Source: G963665005 sp963665005
Lineage (GTDB): Bacteria; Bacillota; Clostridia; Christensenellales; SZUA-584
Length of the DNA: 64,000 nt
Reading direction: 5' to 3'
Assembly (NCBI GenBank): GCA_963665005.2
Contig: CAXXTQ010000001.1
Location: 2,480,001 to 2,544,000, forward strand
Shown here: in pieces, positions 61,863-64,000 of the stretch
Position numbering within the stretch: position 1 is the first letter of the stretch
Layout of the letters: each line of letters opens with the position of its first letter
The notes under the pieces: generated by a model
What the model was told of the DNA's origin: nothing
The model's database searches: none
The model's input: only the letters and a program-made list of their open reading frames with translations
Translations under genes and position numbers: made by a program

Positions 61863-62061
61863 TTTTCCTTCTCCTTTTGCTTTTTATTTTTCGAAGCTGC
61901 CGCTTTTCTTTTTTGGGAATAGCGGCCTCAAACTTTTTGCTCATCTTCTTTATGTTAATTTCATCTTCTATATTCAGAATGCCTTTACTGTCAAACACAC
62001 CGATAACTTTGTTCTGGGCGTGATCGATTACATGCATTTTCGGTTTTCCTTTAAATTTCAT
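61852..62061 (-). CDS. Small basic phage protein, 69 residues
   Basis: It starts MKFKGKPKMHVIDHAQNKVIGVFD, with a strongly basic C-terminus (KKEKRQLRKIKSKRRRK). Strong ribosome site AGAGGAGAAC. It lies between decoration and connector genes. No known family; a nucleic-acid-binding or head-completion role is conceivable from charge and place. Confidence 0.65.
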   Translation of the reverse strand: MKFKGKPKMHVIDHAQNKVIGVFDSKGILNIEDEINIKKMSKKFEAAIPKKEKRQLRKIKSKRRRKNDS

Positions 62062-62125
62062 TTTGTTCTCCTCTTAGAGCAAACTTATGTTATAGCGAAA
62101 ATATACGCACTAAATTTGCTCCTAT

Positions 62126-62157
62126 AAAAAGCGAAGGGCGCAGCAATTCAGCGCCCC
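62126..62157 (-). terminator. Hairpin between head and connector genes
   Basis: GGGCGC and GCGCCC with a nine-base loop. On the minus strand it is followed by TTCGCTTTTTAT, so it is a partial terminator. Confidence 0.65.
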
Positions 62158-62171
62158 TGCCTTTTTCTTTC

Positions 62172-62552
62172 CTATAGCTGTACCGCTTCTATCTGTACGT
62201 TCGCAAGCTCTCCCGACTCAAGCGCCACACCTTCGCTGTCAACAAGCGTTACGCTTATGTCGTCGCTGGAAAGGTTTTTATACCTCGCGGTATCAAAAAG
62301 CGCAATATACGCCGTAGACACAGCAGGCACATTTACGCTCATATCGCCGAGCGCAGACCTCGGGCCGTCACCCGAACCAACGCATACGACCGCTTCGTGC
62401 TCCGCGTTAGCGTTTTGCACTCTAAGTACAAGCCTTTGGTCTTTGCCGTTTTCGCAAGGCACCGTCTGTGAAACGTCTCCGGCTGTAATACTTGCAGTCA
62501 GTTCCGCATCGCTTTTTCCGCCTTTAACACTAAAAATACTTACATCTGCCAT
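62172..62552 (-). CDS. Phage head decoration-like protein
   Basis: A 126-residue beta-rich protein (ADVSIFSVKGGKSDAELTASI, QRLVLRVQNANAEHEAVVCVG, STAYIALFDTARYKN, ISVTLVDSEGVALESGEL) without membrane segments. The GxxAELTASITAGDVSQ pattern and its place right after the major capsid gene suggest a decoration or spike protein. Ribosome site GGAGG. Confidence 0.65.
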   Translation of the reverse strand: MADVSIFSVKGGKSDAELTASITAGDVSQTVPCENGKDQRLVLRVQNANAEHEAVVCVGSGDGPRSALGDMSVNVPAVSTAYIALFDTARYKNLSSDDISVTLVDSEGVALESGELANVQIEAVQL

Positions 62553-62566
62553 ATTTCATTCGCCTC

Positions 62567-63406
62567 CTATATCGCCGATTCTTCCGCTGTGGTAATATCC
62601 ACCGTTATCAGCTCGGCCGGCCTAATAACCGTCGCGCCGTAAAGATGGAGCGCTTTAAACGCGTCCGCGAAAGATTTTTCAGGCTTATATCTTTCTATCA
62701 TGCTCACGGGTATCTGTTCGGCAAGCGCAATCGCCTGCTTTGAAAATGCCATGCAGTGGTTAACAGCGCCCGTCTTTTGAATAGAGTTTGAAACAAACAC
62801 TTTAAAATTAAGATAACTTCCCTTAAACCCTTTTCCGAAAACCTCTGCGTTATTTTGCTGGAATACGATTTTTCCCAGCACAAGTTTGGTATAAACTTCG
62901 GGAGATATTACCAGAAACTTATCTTCCTCAAAAGGTACATCTGTCTCGAGCAAACCCTGCTCTGCTTTGGCAAGTGTAGATAAAATGCTGGCTGAGGTAC
63001 AAGTTGCATCTTCAACCGTCGTCGCCGCCTGATCATAAAGCCCCGCTAAATAAATATCGAGCGTCTGCCCGAGCGCGCGCTTTGCTTCTCTCATTTCTGC
63101 GTTAAATACATCGCCCTGCGACTGTTTGCTGTCTATTCTGTCAATTTCAACATTGACGTATTTTGCCTCTGTAATAAAGAGGTCTTGGTTATAGCTCGTC
63201 TTGCTTTCAAGCGTAATGTCAGTGCCTGGTATATAGTCGCTTACCGTCGGGCGCCCGATACCCGCGATGTGCAAAACATCGCCCTTCTTTGTTATATCGC
63301 CGAGTATCGGCCCCTTATAACAAAGGCTCTTGAATACACAATCTCTGCTTCTGTCTGTCATCAATTCTTTTGCAAGAATCTCCGGCCTAAAACTTTCGTA
63401 TGCCAA
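62567..63406 (-). CDS. Phage major capsid protein
   Basis: A 279-residue HK97-fold-like coat protein: AYESFRPEILAKELMTDRSRDCVFKSLCYKG, DITLESKTSYNQDLFITEAKYVNVEI, AKRALGQTLDIYLAGLYDQA, LVISPEVYTKLVLGK, VFGKGFKGSYLNFKVFVSN, and a C-terminus with HLYGATVIRPAELITVDI. This is the layout of coat proteins in P22-like and related short-tail phages. The stop codon is TAG, which shows TAG works as stop in this element. TTG start with AGGA upstream. Confidence 0.9.
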   Translation of the reverse strand: MAYESFRPEILAKELMTDRSRDCVFKSLCYKGPILGDITKKGDVLHIAGIGRPTVSDYIPGTDITLESKTSYNQDLFITEAKYVNVEIDRIDSKQSQGDVFNAEMREAKRALGQTLDIYLAGLYDQAATTVEDATCTSASILSTLAKAEQGLLETDVPFEEDKFLVISPEVYTKLVLGKIVFQQNNAEVFGKGFKGSYLNFKVFVSNSIQKTGAVNHCMAFSKQAIALAEQIPVSMIERYKPEKSFADAFKALHLYGATVIRPAELITVDITTAEESAI

Positions 63407-63424
63407 TTTTTCTTCATCCTTTCA

Positions 63425-64000
63425 TCATTTACTACGTGTCAGGTATTTCCAAATACGCTCGTGATTTCTGTCAAGCTCGGCAGGCGACATGTTTTTTATT
63501 ACAGCGTCGCTTAATTCTAGTTCTCGCGCACTTCCTTTGCTCTGCGGCTTTCCCATACTCGCGGCAGAATTTTTGGCGTTCGTGTCCCTTTGCTCTAATT
63601 CCCTTGCCAATTTATCCGCCTGCGCCCGATATTCTCCTGCCTGGTATAGCAGGAACGCCTCGCTTAGCGGCACACCTCTGCTCCAGTCATTCAGCACGGC
63701 TTTCGGCAGTCTCCGAGGGTCAATCCCCGGATTCCTTGCCATAAAGTCGCCAAGCTGTCCGTCAACACGCGCTTGCGCAGAAGCCTTGTTATCATAAGCC
63801 TCTTGGCTGTTATCTCTGCCCTCGCCTTGCTTTAAAATCTCGTCGTATTCTTGAAGCTTTGCGTTTGCTTCTTCAAGCCTTGCGCTTAGCTTGTCATAGT
63901 TCATGCCTTTCTGGGCATAAACAGTCGCCGCGTCTTTGCTGAGCGGCATATCCTCCTTGTTGTACCGAATTGTCATAAAACTCTCGTCCGTTACCTCAGG
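63425..64000 (-). CDS. Phage scaffold-like protein (5' end outside window)
   Basis: At least 191 codons remain open to the edge. The conserved start-like element IRYNKEDMPLSKDAATVYAQKGMNYDKL is typical of phage scaffold or internal proteins of the minor head group and is usually preceded by further N-terminal sequence. An ATG is available eight codons from the edge but may be internal. A coiled helical body (SARLEEANAKLQEYDEILKQG; DNSQEAYDNKASAQ) and a positively charged C-terminal (RNHERIWKYLTRSK) follow. Its place just before the major capsid gene fits a scaffold. Confidence 0.75.
   Translation of the reverse strand, partial: PEVTDESFMTIRYNKEDMPLSKDAATVYAQKGMNYDKLSARLEEANAKLQEYDEILKQGEGRDNSQEAYDNKASAQARVDGQLGDFMARNPGIDPRRLPKAVLNDWSRGVPLSEAFLLYQAGEYRAQADKLARELEQRDTNAKNSAASMGKPQSKGSARELELSDAVIKNMSPAELDRNHERIWKYLTRSK

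Larger units (their letters stand above)
49888..64000 (-). mobile_element. Prophage late region (extends beyond right edge)
   Basis: All genes from here to the edge run leftward and include scaffold, major capsid, connector, nozzle, fibre, endolysin and holin genes. There is no tape-measure or sheath gene, and the connector-to-nozzle order suits a short-tailed phage. The terminase, portal, integrase and attachment sites are not in view. The left end abuts the promoter region of host feoA, with 144 bases between that hold two hairpins (GATAGCCG/CGGCTATC and GGCAAAGC/GCTTTGCC); no attachment repeat is identifiable from one end. Confidence 0.85.

Noticed and set aside
49888..64000. Use of TAG as a sense codon (alternative phage code)
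   Set aside because: The capsid gene, the 69-residue gene and the large toxin-like gene all end sensibly at TAG, so it acts as a stop in this element. Only the leader-toxin junction leaves a question.

Overview
The window looks like a chromosomal segment of an anaerobic, spore-forming member of the Clostridia, possibly gut-associated. Pointers are moderate A+T content, Gram-positive lipoprotein and cell-wall genes, a spore cortex/germination set (PdaA-like deacetylase, GerQ, CwlJ, SleL), rubredoxin, FeoAB-Fur and a reductase-terminated NRPS. No rRNA, tRNA or CRISPR array was recognised. Assignments rest on reading motifs by eye; no database search was run.

Left region (1-11.5 kb, all on the minus strand): a compact lipopeptide-type biosynthetic cluster. 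In transcription order it holds a broken acyl-AMP ligase, a stand-alone acyl carrier protein, an Sfp-type phosphopantetheinyl transferase (ATGA overlap with the ACP), a 2465-residue C-A-T-C-A-T-R non-ribosomal peptide synthetase and a translationally coupled 7TM-PAS histidine kinase that runs off the left edge. The architecture predicts an N-acylated dipeptide aldehyde or a cyclised derivative.

Middle region (11.5-49.7 kb): core and envelope genes. These include an acidic-repeat membrane protein, a PRC-barrel protein, a VanW protein, rubredoxin, exonuclease III, the spore cluster, a diguanylate cyclase, two tandem SH3/VanX-type lipoproteins, an AlgI/AlgJ-like O-acetylation operon behind an L,D-transpeptidase, a SRAP protein, an SDR/sugar-isomerase pair, a DUF485/acetate-type symporter pair, a CASTOR/POLLUX-like channel, a purine permease facing apt, a GGDEF/HD-GYP protein, and a feoA-feoB-fur operon with a clear Fur box and promoter.

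Right region (49.9-64 kb, minus strand): the late part of a prophage with short-tail (podovirus-like) features. In transcription order: scaffold, major capsid, decoration protein, connector, a fibre-like protein, nozzle/stabilisation protein, a second repeat fibre, a small protein ending in a type I dockerin, NlpC/P60 endolysin and holin. A terminator follows, then an accessory island, then a second terminator, an LLH-like holin and a minor structural protein. The island holds two paralogous proteins with nearly identical shared segments but unrelated C-termini, each followed by small membrane-anchored proteins. This has the layout of a polymorphic toxin/immunity locus with a displaced second cassette, and it is the most unusual system in the window. 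The full-length copy is separated from an in-frame 36-codon leader by a single amber codon.
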